From Quillaja saponaria (lineage: Eukaryota; Streptophyta; Magnoliopsida; Fabales; Quillajaceae), in assembly GCA_029379385.1 (NCBI GenBank), contig CM055611.1, positions 11,788,062-11,852,061 of the forward strand: a stretch of 64,000 bases of DNA, read 5' to 3'. A program made the translations under genes and the position numbers. The notes under the pieces were generated by a model, which saw nothing but the letters and a program-made list of their open reading frames with translations, searched no databases and had not been told where the DNA came from. Below are positions 25,321 to 35,644 of the stretch, piece after piece; the stretch's first letter is position 1, and the number at the start of each line of letters is the position of its first letter.

Positions 25321-26044
25321 ATGTAATCACTAAAATTATAAATTTATTGTATTTATTGCATTTCATGACATCTATTGAACATTTTATATTACAAGTATAG
25401 TTGCATAAGCTTAACTACAATTATAGCATTAAATTGTACGTAGTACTGGATGTGTGATTAATAAAAAGTTTCAATAAGCAATATAATAGAATACCACAAG
25501 ACTTATTATCTTTTTAATCTTGTTATTTCAATGATCATTTTCGTTAAAAAAAGTTAGGATAATTTAAAAATAAATAAATAAAACTTAAATGATTAAGTAT
25601 TTATATGTTCCGAGTGAGAGAATTGAACTGAATTGTATAATTATTCATTTTAGACCAAATAAAATAAATTATAGAATTTAGTTCTGAATTCTATTTTATA
25701 TTTAGTTCACATAGTTAAAGAAAATAGATGACGATTTTTGTTTCATCTTTGTAGTTAGTTATCTTATATATTTTATGTTCTTTTGACTCTCAGAATGATA
25801 ATACTTCTTATAGATATTTTTGTTGGTAAAAAATATTGTCATGGCCAAAGAGTATTAATTACTAAAATTAAATTTCAATTCATAATACAATTCACGATTT
25901 GATAACTATGTCGCAACTTGAGCTACGTTCATGATCCACTTATGAATTGGACCATTCATAAACTTAGCATAGACAAGTTAGGACACCGATTCACTTAATA
26001 TCTAATAAATATACTCTTCCCACTCTAAACTATCTGAATTCCAA
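25321..26044. other. AT-rich intergenic DNA, 3' flank of the Cys-rich peptide gene
   Basis: No gene is recognised. Confidence 0.35.
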
Positions 26045-26317
26045 CTATGCCATTATCTCTAGACTTGGAATTGGAATTCCCGTGCACCACTCCATGCAAT
26101 CGATATTATCTTGCTTGCATTGATTAGTGCATGCCACTGATAATTTATGCCTGCTGCCTATCCTCACGCACTCTCTTATGCATAACATCATATCTTGGTT
26201 GCACCCTAAGAGGCATGGTCCTGTTACATCACTTTCCTGGCTGTTAACATGTGCAAGAAACAACATGTTTACTATGAAAATTATCAGAAGCATATATGAT
26301 TTCAATGACTTTCTCAT
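26045..26317 (-). CDS. Small secreted cysteine-rich peptide with mirror-symmetric cysteine spacing
   Basis: Single exon, 90 residues. Residues 1-26 form a signal peptide (basic MRKSLK, then hydrophobic LLIIFIVNMLFLA, cut near VNSQ). The mature part has eight cysteines at 35, 39, 46, 50, 63, 67, 74 and 78: C-x3-C-x6-C-x3-C-x12-C-x3-C-x6-C-x3-C. Two 16-residue modules, CLLGCNQDMMLCIREC and CTNQCKQDNIDCMEWC, look like an internal duplication. The inner four (CxxxC-x12-CxxxC) fit the alpha-hairpinin pattern; the outer pairs extend it. An upstream in-frame ATG at 26365 lies at the edge of a TATA stretch (26362-26377), so the start at 26317, about 50 bases downstream, is preferred. The product would be extracellular; signalling and defence roles are both possible and neither is shown. 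No known family was recognised. Confidence 0.72.
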   Translation of the reverse strand: MRKSLKSYMLLIIFIVNMLFLAHVNSQESDVTGPCLLGCNQDMMLCIRECVRIGSRHKLSVACTNQCKQDNIDCMEWCTGIPIPSLEIMA

Positions 26318-26361
26318 TTCTTTCGTAGATAAAAAGGTGTATCTTGAACTTGGCCAACATA

Positions 26362-26377
26362 GCAATATATATATATA
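26362..26377 (-). promoter_or_regulatory. TATA box of the Cys-rich peptide gene
   Basis: TATATATATATATT reads on the minus strand about 50 bases before the chosen ATG, a normal plant distance allowing a short 5' leader. It could also be a chance TA microsatellite. Confidence 0.5.
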
Positions 26378-26399
26378 GTGGTTGTTAGTTAGTTAGAGG

Positions 26400-27770
26400 A
26401 GATTTAATTGTAGAAAGATTTGTGGGTTTGTACCATGCATTTAGAAAGCATGAATGTTTGACAGGATGTGAAGTATAAAGCTACTTCGTATGAAATCCTT
26501 TTTTTGAGGTTTGTTACAACCTACTACTTAATTATCATTTTTAAGCCAACTTGAAGTTATACTCATTCCAAACTCATTTAGTAAAACTAATTTTGATCAA
26601 ATTAAACCATGTTAAAAGATAAATATATATAAACATATTATATGTATATATATTAATCTCTTCTACTTGCATGTTCTGCATGTGATAAGTTTAAAGGTGT
26701 CAAGTGGCACTGTTGAACATTCTTTTATGAGATGATCTAATAAAATCAAGAACTAAAATATCTTACCTTTTCTTATAATACATTTGAAACGTTTCTATTT
26801 CTTAATTTCTCAACATGAAACTATTATTAACTCTTGAAATCCTTCTGTTTCCATTGAATCAGATTAGATTTAGTTATTTTTTTTAGTTATTTTTTTATAG
26901 TTTTATAATAAGATAAAAACTAATTTCGGAGATTAGTACTCTATTAAGAAAGATAGCTATTCTTATCTGGCTTTCTTTCTTGCCGCCTAATCAGGCGGGC
27001 TTTTGGGCACAAGGAAAAGGGGAAGTGGAAGGATGGAGGGTGCTTCATTCTCAGCTATATTTGTACCATATCATGATGTTTTCAAGATACTGGCCATTTT
27101 CCTTAGATATGTTCGCCCAACATCGTCTTGAGCTATTTTTTTTTTTTTTTTTTTTTTTATCAAATAAAAATATGGAATATATTTTTGTTTCTTGGTTGTA
27201 TGAGTTATGCCAAGTGAATGTGATCACGGATTGATGGGTTTACGAATTGTTTGTATTAATATTAATATTTTATTTACATTATGACTATAATTTAAACTAT
27301 GTACATTATGCTCAGACAACATCCATCTAATAAATTATAAGAAACAACATTATCTGTATATGTCAATTGCATTCAGATGCAAATAAATAGACAAATTAAC
27401 AGTAAACTCATATATTATTTCCTGTATCTGTGCATGCGCAAAATTTATCAATCTGTATTTCTGCGTCCGCATAACAAATGCAACATGTGGTCACTAATAA
27501 TTTTTTTTGTAGATGCAGATACAATTGCGTAGATGCATAAATATTGACATAACTGTTATTATAATTTTTTTACTGTTATCTATATCTGCAAAAGGCAAAC
27601 GCAGTTAATTAAGATATGGACGCAAATGAAAAAAATAATTTTATTATTTTATTTATATTTAATCTATACACCTAGGCTAATGCTCTACACATCTAGTAGT
27701 AAGAAATCCATGCAAAAGCATAAGAGAAGTGAAGTCAGTCACAAAATAATTTGGATTTGCCTTCCTGTGA
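26400..27770. other. Intergenic DNA
   Basis: No gene is recognised. 27134-27159 is a T-tract. 27420-27640 contains scattered GATGCA / TGCGTCCGCA-like words reminiscent of a MITE, but the ends were not resolved. Confidence 0.35.
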
Positions 27771-28300
27771 TACAACTCAAGTATGGTCATTCTGATCCAT
27801 TGTGGGATAGAGCAATTTAGCACCCCCTTTGTGAAGAGGATGACCCAAACCTACATTGGTGGTGGGCGCTCCTCGTTCATCTTTGCTTTGATTCTTCTCG
27901 TCCGTAAGTGTGGATGCATGGTGGGAGATCACTATCGTTTTCCCCTTCCTATCTCCCGCGTTCTCTTATAGGCCATCCCCTTCTTAAATAATTCTTTGCT
28001 CAGGCGAGCTAGTGATTTAATGGGCGGGAATTCTAGTTGGTATCTCTTTTTTGCCTACGAGCTAATGCTGTCTACCCTTTCTGTTGGGCCATGACGTTGC
28101 CTAACAGTGCTTCAAATTGGCTCAACGTGATTAGGGCGTCAGGGGTTTTTGGGACTTTGCAACCTCTTGATTGGTGAGGGTCCCTGTACCATCCTCATTC
28201 TAGTCCTTATATGGTGTTCTCTTCTCATTTCAACTTTGAGTCATTGATTGATGCCCCACTCCAAAAGTAGACCAATCTGAGGTTCGAGAGCTAAACTCAG
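27771..28300. other. GC-richer island of unknown origin
   Basis: This half-kilobase is clearly less AT-rich than its surroundings and holds words such as GGTGGTGGGCGCTCC and GCGGGAATTC-type sequence. The frames at 27626-27820 and 27783-27971 have no motif I know. An organellar insertion, a retroelement piece or a decayed exon are all possible. Confidence 0.35.
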
Positions 28301-28985
28301 TAGCTTGCAATGGACAACGCTAATGTTAGATTCCAATCTGATTGGGCCAAAGTGGCAGGTCTAACGGTCCAATCTTGGTACACGTGTTCATGCAAAAGAG
28401 TAGAATGGTGATCGAGGTGCTCTCGGTAGGGAACACTCCATGTCAAAGTCATAATTGGAGAGAAATCTAAGTAATTATATTTGACTTGAGTTAAAGTAAA
28501 AATTACTTTCTTTGGAGCTGGTGTATAATATATATAGTGAAGGATGCCAATATACATATGTCACATGTCCCAACAATAAAAAGGTCAGTTACTCATTTAA
28601 CTATGCCACGTCTCATGCAAGGATTGGTCGGGAGTAATCCAGTATTACCATAAGATATATGATAACGCTTGAAAACAGGGGAAAAATTGGACTAGCATAC
28701 TTGAAGCAATATTTAACTCTGAGCCAGTTTAGAGAGTTTATTTAGACTTTGGTCACTTTGGATAAGGGAATTTAGTAGCTTATTGTAGAATAGCCTTTAA
28801 TGTTTGAAATATGTGCATTTTATTCTTTAAATTCTTTGCACTGCGTATAGTTTGCTAGAAATATTTTAATTATTCAAGCCAAACCATTTTGCAATTCTTC
28901 TTTCTGAATGTAAACTTTTGCCCTGAGAATAAACCAAGTGTGAACTTGATCATGTGAATTCCTCTGGCAAGAACATGTCTTTTGC
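28301..28985. other. Intergenic DNA
   Basis: The minus-strand frame at 28297-28557 shows no recognised motif. Nothing else is seen. Confidence 0.3.
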
Positions 28986-28997
28986 TCAGATGATTCT

Positions 28998-29335
28998 TTA
29001 TAATAGTCCGGGGCCTGCTGGGTCGGGAGGAGTGTTTAGAGACAACAAAAGAAATTGAATAAATAATTACTCCATAAAATTGGGAATTGCTACAATTCTT
29101 GAAGTTGAACTTATACTATTCGAGATGGTTTCCAGATTGCAGTTAAGGTTTTGGGCATGTTTTTTTCTATAGTAATTTAGTTGTTGCTAAACTTTTGATT
29201 GAAAAAGAGATCATTGACGGACATATAAATCTATCTTCTATCTACATTTTAAAAGAGCAAGTTTTGAGAATGTGAAGGAATTACATTCTACAAGAGGGTT
29301 ATTCACTTTGCGAAATTGTTCATTGTACGTTGCTT
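28998..29335 (+). pseudogene. RNase H-like domain fragment of a LINE-type retroelement
   Basis: The frame from about 29008 reads NSPGPAGSGGVFRDNKRN, a stop (TGA), then NNYSIKLGIATILEVELILF. This matches the order seen in plant RVT_3/RNase H domains: a G-x-AG-x-GGV-RD strand, then a G-TT-x-EAEL helix. The Glu of the helix is present. Downstream it decays into stops, and no reverse transcriptase is seen upstream. Such domains sit at the C-terminus of plant LINE polyproteins or as free RNase H-like genes. This copy is broken. Confidence 0.6.
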
Positions 29336-29617
29336 AGCTCATTCTCTGCTGTTCATTTCTTTCTTTCATTCCCTGTGGAGCAGCTGATTTTAGGAAAGCT
29401 TTTCTTAAAGGAGGATAACCAAATTTTTTAGGGATCGGATGACTAGATTACGTGGCATTTTGGTTTGTTTGAGAGTCTCATTTTCTATTAAGTAGTATGG
29501 TCTCTGCGCCTGATGTTCTGCTAGGCAGTATGACTGTTGCACCTGATTTTTGGGAAGCATGGGCTCTAGGGCTGATTTTTTTTTTTTAAGTTGATTGAGG
29601 AAAGTAAGGAACCTCAC

Positions 29618-29948
29618 TGTAAATGCAAATATTAACTTAAGTCCAATAAGCCCAGGCCTTACCAAAGTCCCACCAAATACAAGCTTTCACACTCTAAAAA
29701 AAAACTTCTCTCTATACTTATTTTTATAGCTCTCCCTTTATCTCTCTATATAATGACTTGAGCTTCGGCGTGCTGACAGGTCTCCAGGACCACCTCTACA
29801 GGTCTACCGAAGAATGAGTGTAGGAGAAAGCATTGAGGAAACCATCTTGCTAGGTCTCCAGCTCGGACAAATCCGACATTAACATAGGAGAAGGCATTGA
29901 GGAGACCATCTCGTCAGGTCTCCAGCTCGGACAAATCCGATATTAACA
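29618..29948 (+). repeat. 5' LTR (331 bp) with an internal 64-bp duplication
   Basis: It matches 33105-33374 throughout. It differs by a tandem repeat of about 64 bp near its end (GGAGAAAGCATTGAGGA and GGAGAAGGCATTGAGGA units, each followed by CCAGCTCGGACAAATCCGA). The 3' LTR has one unit only, so the duplication arose after insertion or in the template copy. Confidence 0.88.
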
Positions 29949-29949
29949 T

Positions 29950-29967
29950 TGGCGCCGTCTGTGGGAA
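29950..29967 (+). other. Primer-binding site, tRNA-Asp type
   Basis: TGGCGCCGTCTGTGGGAA starts two bases after the LTR. TGGCGCCGT is complementary to the 3' end of plant tRNA-Asp; the later bases match less well. Confidence 0.7.
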
Positions 29968-30329
29968 ATTCATATGATTGGAATTTTTTTTTTTGACCTC
30001 CACGCAGCTCTCCAGCTTGCCAGATCACTGTACCAAGTTTCCTGGTCTTTGCTCCATGGGCAACCTTTAATTAAGACCTTCTCACCAACACCCATTGTCT
30101 CTCACTGTAAGTAGGGTCCTGTTCTTTCCAAGTGAACAACTTTCACAAAACATCTAGCTAGCACAATAAAACTGACCCTAATTATTGGAGCACCCATTCT
30201 TCACCACCTCAATTCTCACACCCGAGCACTCAAACACTTCAACTCACACAGCTCACCACCTCGCCAAGATACACCATGAATGCCTTGTTTCTCAAGCAAA
30301 ATGGAGAGCACCCAAGCACCTTTTGGCAG

Positions 30330-30900
30330 CCGCTCTTCCAATCAATTTTCAAGCGAATTCTGGCAACCTGAGAACCCAAACGACCATCTTTATTGCCGAT
30401 GTCAACCTTCCAGGGCTCCCATGCGAAACCACCACCTCGCTGGAGTACTCACTCGCCCCCACGTGTGGCCTCAAGTGGCGGCACTCCAACCAGGTCGCCA
30501 GATCTGGTGAAAGGGCAAGTTGCTCTTCCAGTCAATTTTCAGACAAATTTCGGCGACTTAAGAACCCAAAAGACCATCTTTATTACTGGTGTCAACCTTC
30601 CAGGTCTCCCAGTCGAAACCACCACCTCACCAGAGTACTCACGCGCCCCCACACACGCGGCCTCAAGTGGTGGTACTCCAACCAGGTCGCCAGATTTGGT
30701 GAATGGGCGAGCTACTCTTGTCAGTCAATTTTCAGGTAAATTTCGGCGACCTAAGAACTCAAGCGACCATCTTTATTGCCGGTGTCAACCTTCCAGGTCT
30801 CCCAGGCAAAACCACCACCTCATCGGAGTACTTACGCGCCCCCACGCAAGGCCTTAAGCGGCGGCACTCCAACCAAGTAGTCAGATCTGGTGAATGGGCG
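30330..30900 (+). repeat. Tandem repeat, three units of about 190 bp
   Basis: AGAACCCAAA (30371), AGAACCCAAA (30561) and AGAACTCAAG (30753) mark units of 190 and 192 bp. Each carries CAATTTTC, GACCATCTTTATT, GTCAACCTTCCAGG and GCGCCCCCAC-type words. Gaps between unit lengths are not a multiple of three overall, arguing against a coding repeat. Confidence 0.88.
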
Positions 30901-31846
30901 AGCATGCATGTTCCCAACTCAGGGCTGACAAACACAGCTCGCCATGTCGGCCCATAACCAAACAAGGCCCAAGTTTATCTATTTTTGCTATCTAGGTCCC
31001 TATATTTCATGTATGTTATGATAATGACCCATATAATTACTTATTTACACAATTGGCTTAAATTTTAAATAATTATAATTTTGACCCAATAATTTAACTA
31101 ATTTTCACATTTGAACCATATATATTTTTTAATTACATAAATGGCCCAAGTGTTTATAAATTCACATAATTACCACATATCTTTTCATACTTATCAAATA
31201 TGCCCCTAACATTTATATTATTTGCCTAAATGATTCGAACTAATTGCACAATAGTCCACAGGCTTTTATATTATCATATAATTGACTTAAGTAATTCTAG
31301 AAAATTGCATATAGGCTCTTCAATTATTTAAATGACCTAAAACTTTATAAATTTTGCACAAATTGCTTGCAAACTTCTATGTTCTTATAGAAACTTTTGT
31401 CAACTTTATATCTTCATGCAAATCTACTAGAATCGAATGCTTAGCTTAATTTATATATGCTTAATTGTTGGATTACATGTTCATCAACAACAAAAATATT
31501 TCAAGTCTTGAAGATATTAAATCATTCACTGAAGATTCATGAGCTCGCCTAAAACACCATAATTGTGGGGCCATAACAAAGATAAGCTAATCACTCATTT
31601 GACAAAATAATTGGTTTCTTAGGTATAGTGGACCAGTAATTCACCTCGCCTACATCCTACACTTTACAGTCAGATCAAAATGTTAATTGTAATGCAACTA
31701 TATTTTTGACATATTATTGTATATTTATTCAGAAAGCATGCTATTACATGTTTAACCATGATATGTGGCTAACGAATTTTCTTTTGAGATCGGCTGTTTG
31801 GCCATAGTTAGCAGAAAATTCCTACAGGCAAAGTAAAAAGGGAGAG

Positions 31847-32225
31847 GCATAGCCCCCCAAAACCAAACAAAAAGATTGGAAATAAAACCCGAGGGGAACA
31901 AATGGTTGAGATTCACCTTGGCAATCCTTGCTTCAAAAAGGGAACTCGACCTCCCTTGGTGCTCAAGATGCTAGCAAGCGAGGTCAACAGATCATATCTT
32001 GCTTGCCGAGCTACCCTTGAGTTGGGCATAGCCTCCCAAAACCAATCAAAAAGATTGGAAAGAAAATCCGAGGGGAACAAATGGTTGAGGTTCACCTTGG
32101 CAATCCTTGCTTCAAAAAGGGAACTCAACCTCCCTTGGTGCTCAAGATGCTAGCAAGCGAGGTCGATAGGTCATATCTTGCTTCCCGAGCTACCATTGAG
32201 TTGGGCATAGCCCCTCAAAACCAAG
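31847..32225 (+). repeat. Tandem repeat, 179-bp unit, two full copies plus a partial one
   Basis: GCATAGCC starts at 31847, 32026 and 32205, exactly 179 bp apart. Units share AAATGGTTGAGRTTCACC and TGCTAGCAAGCGAGGTC. The plus and minus frames over it are shadows of the repeat. Confidence 0.92.
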
Positions 32226-33087
32226 GCTCACAATGAGTCCGACCTTATAGAACCTGGACGACCTGACGAATAACTGATCAAGGTATAAAAATAATGAATT
32301 AATTACTTATAAACTGCATATATTTGCAAGTGCATGTCTTTTTATTAACACTGGGAGCCAAAAGAGCTCCATTTTGGGCAACACGACCTCAAGCTAGGTC
32401 TCCCATCATCACACCAACTAAGCATGGTAACTACAAAAGTTACAGACATTTATAAAACATGACAAAAGGGTACTCCGAGCACATAGCTCGCTTCTATCAT
32501 ATGTCGTAGTCATACTATATAAGAAATCTACCGTTTCAACGAGATGAGACAAGTTACAGGTACATAGAACGGGCTACTGACCCAAGCTACACAAACACGC
32601 AATCTTGAAAGATAAAACTTAACTTATAACTTGGTGACTTCAACCTCATCCTAGCTATTCTCATGGCACGAAGGGCTTTCAGTTTGGCCCTTGCCATTTT
32701 AACGGTTAGAGAACATGACAGACATTATATAAACTCTAAACATATCTTTTAATATAGGTTTTCATCCTAGACAATAGTAGTGGGAACTGCCTTGAGTAAT
32801 TGCATCATATTCCCTATATTGTACTACATGATTTTTAATCGTAAAGCATATTATTTCATGTTTTACCTCTTATATGTGCCTAACAAATTTTCTTTTAAGA
32901 TCGACTGTTTGACCGTAGTTGCAGGGAAATTTTACAGCCCAAGACAAAGGAAGTTAGAGCTACGAGCTCACCCCAACGTTGCAAGGCTTGGAGCCAAAAG
33001 CTCGTCTGCTAAGAAAAAGTTCAATTATCACTATATGGTTTTTCCTTTAGTTGACTTCATGTTTGAATCACTTCATTCCTCGAACTT

Positions 33088-33100
33088 GTTTTTGGGGGGA
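33088..33100 (+). other. Polypurine tract of the non-autonomous element
   Basis: GTTTTTGGGGGGA ends four bases before the 3' LTR, at the position where plus-strand DNA priming occurs. Confidence 0.65.
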
Positions 33101-33104
33101 CTTA

Positions 33105-33374
33105 TGTTAATACAAATATTAACTTAAGCCCAATAAGCCCAGGCCCACTAAAGGCCCTACAAATACAAGCCTTCACACTTTAAAAAAAAAACTCCTTCTC
33201 TCTATACTTATTTTTATAGCTCTCCTCTTATCTCTCTATATACTGACTTGAGCTTTAGAGTGCTGACAGGTCTCCAAGACCACCTCTGCAGGTCTACCGA
33301 AGAATGAGTGTAGGAGAAGGCATTGAGGAGACCACCTCGCCAGGTCTCCAGCTCGGACAAATTCGACATTAACA
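33105..33374 (+). repeat. 3' LTR (270 bp)
   Basis: It begins TGTTAATACAAATATTAAC and ends GACATTAACA, followed by the CTCAC duplication. It is a single-unit version of the 5' LTR. Confidence 0.88.
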
Positions 33375-33379
33375 CTCAC

Positions 33380-35190
33380 TGTCACTCTTTCTCCATAACT
33401 CCTCTGCCACTGTTTCCATATTTCCCCACTTCCTTCAGAACATCTCTTCTATAAACGACCTTCTTGTAGATAGCTCTAGAATTTCATGGATGATTTGGAT
33501 CCAGATCAAGGTAAAATCTATCTGAACGCACGAATTTGAATTTCAGGTTTGTCTTTCTATCTAACTATACGTAGACATCTTTTGTGGCCCTTCTCACTCA
33601 TGGATGATCTATTTGTTTATGCTTCAACTCATCTCTAACCCAAAAACATCGTTGGCTCATGAGTCAGGATATGGTGTTTAGGATTTTACTGTCGGTCAAG
33701 GTAGATCGGGTAGGTCATTAGCAAAGAAGGGTACCGAAATACAGCAGATTCAAAAAATGCCCAAGCCACTAACTAAATAGCAGATGCTACTGCTATAAGT
33801 TGGAGTTAGATTTTAATAATATCTATTTGATGTTGTGGAAGCTAAAACAGTTAAACCTTAGTTTTTATTTTCATTTTATTTACCTGTATGTATGATTAGA
33901 AATTTAATTATAATCTTCTCATCAACATAAGCCAGATATTGCATGTTGTGATATTGGCATCATTATTTTGTGTTCTTTGATAGGATTAGTGTTAATAATT
34001 ATGAGATAATTAAATGGTCTGCCACGAATATCAGAGATAGATTTAAAATACTTTTGAGCTAAGCTAGACTATTATGTTTCTACAAAATTATCTTTGTTCA
34101 TTTTAAATCAATTTTTCCTAATTTGGAAGTTGGGTCTCTAAGTTTTTAGGTTTTTCAGTATGTTGATTTTCTTCATTTGATTTCTTTTTTGTTACAAGGT
34201 TTTTTCATTGAGTTTTTGCTCATTTTGATCAGATTTCAATTATGAAGAAGTTGGGAAGAAGATGAGGCAGAACAGGTTTGTTATGATTCTAACTTCATAG
34301 CATTACAATTTGATTCTCATTTACATTACAAAATTTAGAGCCTGTGTCTCTGAATTATTTTTTTTCTCTTTAACTTTGATTTCATTTTCCTATTATGAAT
34401 TTCTTATTGGAATTTTTCTAATTTTCCTTCTGAAATTAGGAAGAAGTTGGGAGGCGGATCATGTTTGTTCCAATTTTAACTTCTAAGAGTTATAATTTGA
34501 TCCAAAATCAACTTTGTTCTAATTGTAATTCTTTTTTTTTTTTTTCATTTTTTGTTGTTATTTCCATGTCATTTTTTTGCCAATCATGCATAATCTCAAT
34601 CAAAAAAATCAGTGTACATGATTGCAAATAAAGATCATCGTGTCAAAGTTGGCCAACGAAAAAAAGAAAGGAATGTCAAGTTCATAAATAGGAAAATAAA
34701 GAGTGCATTCTTACTACTGTACTGATTACTAATTGTTGTAATCATTGGCTGAAAGCTTATATATACAATTAAGAATTAGTGTCTTAACTCAATATTTTAG
34801 CCCTTGTACAACTTTTTTTTTTTTTTGCATGATTTATTAAAATCTTTCTCTAAATAATTGCATTAAGTAAATTTAGTCACACAAAGAGATTTGACTTTTT
34901 TCTCAAAACTCTTATATGCTTTTTATTTAATCTTTTTGTCAATACAAGAATTTTCTTACAAATTAAATTAAGAAGTTCACTTTGGCCAAATGTTAAATTC
35001 ATAATTATTTATAGCTTTGTTATAGTCTTATAGAGATACAATCCATCTTGATCCACACGCCAATAGCACTAGCCCATCACCACACTTTGTTCTATGAGCA
35101 TTAAACACGTCAAAATGGCATTTCAGATTACTCTAAACTCATATTACAATCAAAAAGGGTAATCCTCACAATGTTGATGATGAATTTCCA
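33380..35190. other. Intergenic DNA with exon-like fragments
   Basis: At 33487 ATGGATGATTTGGATCCAG runs into a CAAG|GTAAAA donor-like site. At about 34233-34278 a possible internal exon (after GATCAG, ending AACAG|GTTTG) is followed about 190 bp later by a diverged copy (34435-34510). No protein family could be assigned, so no gene is called. Confidence 0.35.
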
Positions 35191-35191
35191 G

Positions 35192-35199
35192 TATAAATA
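35192..35199 (+). promoter_or_regulatory. TATA box candidate
   Basis: TATAAATA, about 50 bases before the ATG at 35251. Confidence 0.35.
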
Positions 35200-35250
35200 A
35201 CCTCTAAATGGAATCACATAAGTTCCCAAATCATTATCTTTGAATTGGCA

Positions 35251-35346
35251 ATGGTGGTTAGGTTTGTATTGTTTCCCAAGCTTTTGATGATAATCATACA
35301 AAACTTGGCCAAGGCTAATTCCAAAACAATTAGAAGAGCCAAATAG
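35251..35346 (+). CDS. Possible 31-residue hydrophobic micropeptide or orphaned signal-peptide exon
   Basis: A consensus TATAAATA (35192-35199) lies about 55 bases before this ATG (context GGCAATGG). The frame MVVRFVLFPKLLMIIIQNLA is signal-peptide-like, followed by a basic tail KTIRRAK and TAG. No further exon was found. It may be the first exon of a lost secreted-peptide gene, a genuine micropeptide or chance. I recognise no family. Confidence 0.25.
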   Translation: MVVRFVLFPKLLMIIIQNLAKANSKTIRRAK

Positions 35347-35644
35347 TTAGTTTGGTTTATTTTTACTGTATATACACTGCTACTAAATTAGATAAGGCTT
35401 CCTGATGTACAGTTCTTTTATCTATGATATATTTTTAGTTTTACTGACAGATAGTGTGTATCTAGATTCTAGTTATTCTAAACAAGTAATTATGTATATT
35501 CGTATTTCTATAGAATGCATATTACGTGTACTGTGTGCTATGTTATTGGCTATAATCATGAGATCTCTATCCTATTTAATATTTCTTAAACTTCTTTAAA
35601 TAAATATGCATAGTATTATGGACTATTAAACTGATATATATAGA

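Larger units (their letters stand above)
29618..33374 (+). mobile_element. Non-autonomous LTR retrotransposon with complete borders
   Basis: It begins TGTAAATGC and ends TTAACA. The flanking pentamers are identical (CTCAC at 29613-29617 and 33375-33379), proving an integrase-type insertion. The 5' LTR is 331 bp and the 3' LTR 270 bp. A primer-binding site follows the first LTR and a G-rich polypurine tract precedes the second. The 3.15 kb interior has no gag, protease, reverse transcriptase or integrase. It holds two tandem arrays instead, so it would need enzymes from an autonomous relative. The tRNA-Asp-type primer site is typical of plant Tat/Athila-like Gypsy lineages; that lineage call is inference. 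Overlapping frames at 30185-30965 and 31902-32153 follow the tandem repeats and are not called genes. Confidence 0.88.

Noticed and set aside
26318..26365. Upstream in-frame ATG extending the Cys-rich peptide to 106 residues
   Set aside because: It lies at the edge of the TATA stretch, so it is probably not transcribed, and it would bury the signal peptide.
26127..26378. 83-codon plus-strand frame
   Set aside because: Antisense shadow of the Cys-rich peptide gene, which has a better start, signal peptide and cysteine pattern.
30185..30965. Several long overlapping frames (up to 184 codons)
   Set aside because: They track a 190-bp tandem array in a non-autonomous LTR element; low stop density comes from GC-rich repeats, and no motif is present.
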